From the NCBI GenBank assembly GCA_900770395.1, contig CAAGKM010000005.1:1-15157 (forward strand): a DNA stretch of 15,157 nt. The letters run 5' to 3'. Under the pieces are notes generated by a model, which had not been told where the DNA came from, did not search any database, and saw nothing but the letters and a program-made list of their open reading frames with translations. Every line of letters begins with the position of its first letter. The stretch's first letter is position 1. The position numbers and the translations under genes were made by a program. Source of the stretch: an uncultured Prevotella sp. (GTDB lineage: Bacteria > Bacteroidota > Bacteroidia > Bacteroidales > Bacteroidaceae). Shown here one piece after another: positions 14,551 to 15,157 of the stretch.

Positions 14551-14676
14551 CACTTTTGACATTAAAACAGGCCATCGACGCACGTTTACTGACACTTTTG
14601 ACATCAAAACAGGCCATCGACGCACGTTTACTGACACTTTTGACATCAAAACAAGCCATCGACGCACGTTTCTTGA
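14551..14676. repeat. Three 42-bp tandem repeats
   Basis: Units are 14551-14592, 14593-14634 and 14635-14676. Units 1 and 2 differ at one base; units 2 and 3 differ at three or four, mostly in the last bases. Each begins CACTTTTGACAT and contains GCCATCGACGCACG. The TTTTG-ACAT-CAAAA core of each unit is self-complementary (a G-U pair in unit 1). Just before the array GCGTTTCTTTT resembles the end of unit 3, so a decayed fourth unit may precede it. The array lies between the rearranged reductase and the flavodoxin-like gene. On the + strand the frame is open through all three units, but that looks like a by-product of the 14-codon unit length. Confidence 0.9.
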
Positions 14677-14743
14677 TAGTAAAAACTTTTGTTCTTACAG
14701 GAAACGCCGCCCACGCCCGTGGTTTCCCAGTCTTTTTTCCTCG

Positions 14744-15157
14744 TCATTTCAGCTTGCTCTGCAGTTCTTTTGCCTCGCTCTTGCTGGTTGCCATGCCCTC
14801 GTAGGTGAAACCGTACATCTTGGCAAAGCGGCTCATGCTGTATTCGCCGTCGTCAATCATCATCTTTGTCGGAGCGGCTCCCTGATAGAGGAAGAAGAAG
14901 CGTTTGCCGCTGAAGGTGTTCTCGGACAGATAGCCATAGCAGCGCTCCATCAGTGTGCGTACCGAGGCGCAGATGTTGTGCCAATACACGGGCGAGCCCA
15001 TCACAACGATGTCAGCCTCCTTCATCTTTTCGATTACTTTGTCGAGCTGGTCGCCCTCAAGCGTCTGTCCGTAGAAGTTCAGCCGATAGTCGTTGAGGTT
15101 GAGAGTTTCATACTGTCTGCCTTCGAGCAGCACCTTTGCCAGTGCGGCGGTGTTTCC
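14744..15157 (-). CDS. Flavodoxin-fold NAD(P)H-dependent FMN reductase-type protein (5' end outside window)
   Basis: The frame is open to the window edge: codons before the GTG at 15133 read GNTAALAKVLLEG, the phosphate-binding part of a flavodoxin-like domain whose first residues are missing. Then come ETLNLNDYRLNFYG, ADIVVMGSPVYWHNICASVRTLMERCYGYL (the flavin-ring loop region GSPVYW), GKRFFFLYQGAAP, and a helix near the C terminus. Such proteins bind FMN and reduce flavins, quinones or azo compounds with NAD(P)H; the partner is not evident. The C terminus is a short helix ending SKLK, about 138 residues being visible. The transcript runs towards the tandem repeats. Confidence 0.85.
   Translation of the reverse strand, partial: GNTAALAKVLLEGRQYETLNLNDYRLNFYGQTLEGDQLDKVIEKMKEADIVVMGSPVYWHNICASVRTLMERCYGYLSENTFSGKRFFFLYQGAAPTKMMIDDGEYSMSRFAKMYGFTYEGMATSKSEAKELQSKLK

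Noticed and set aside
14551..14676. CRISPR-like array
   Set aside because: The 42-bp units follow each other with no unique spacers and no cas genes are near.
14538..14804. + strand open frame of 88 codons with three copies of a 14-residue repeat (LTSKQAIDARLLTL)
   Set aside because: The repeat unit of 42 bp is a multiple of three, so an open unit stays open when copied. The frame runs into the antisense of the flavodoxin-like gene, and there is no promoter or family match. A small repeat protein is possible but not supported.

Overview
The window looks like chromosomal DNA from an anaerobic Bacteroidales bacterium (Bacteroides/Prevotella/Muribaculaceae relatives; the genus cannot be fixed from this piece). 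The signs are Bacteroidetes-type promoters (a TTTG box about 19-20 bases before TAnnTTTG), no Shine-Dalgarno sequences before clear starts, lipoproteins, and gene neighbours typical of the order (a DUF4827-like lipoprotein beside glmM, and a thiC operon with a second ThiE-like gene).

Layout. 1-215: C-terminal end of an unrecognised GC-rich gene (+). 241-343: a large imperfect inverted repeat lying between convergent genes. 367-3891 (-): an apparent operon, promoter > DUF4827-like lipoprotein > glmM > AGCS alanine/glycine symporter. 4008-5962 (-): sugar nucleotidyltransferase > DHH-family phosphoesterase, 8 bases apart. 6103-7711 (-): a metallophosphoesterase lipoprotein overlapping a secreted, probably outer-membrane, protein by 20 bases. 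7712-8421: a 710-base regulatory region holding a candidate free-standing small RNA with its own promoter and terminator (about 8017-8110), then a promoter and a TPP riboswitch. 8422-12932 (+): a five-gene thiamin operon, thiD-thiE-thiC-thi4-thiE-like. 12999-13952 (-): exported DUF362 protein. 14091-14489 (-): a doubly rearranged aldo/keto reductase remnant. 14551-14676: three 42-bp tandem repeats. 14744-15157 (-): flavodoxin-fold reductase, running off the window.

The thiamin operon is the main item. ThiC makes HMP-P, ThiD phosphorylates it to HMP-PP, and ThiE joins HMP-PP to the thiazole phosphate. Bacteroides normally make the thiazole with ThiS/ThiF/ThiG/ThiH; none of these is present here, and a Thi4-type thiazole synthase occupies the place. 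At the position of the sulfur-donating cysteine of yeast Thi4 this protein has histidine (His151), as in the catalytic, sulfide-using enzymes of methanogens. That suits an anaerobe. A TenI/ThiE-like protein is retained as the last gene although the Thi4 route has no known need for the TenI thiazole tautomerase. A 10-bp hairpin spans the thiC stop codon and separates thiC from thi4.

No tRNA, rRNA, CRISPR array or intact insertion sequence was found.
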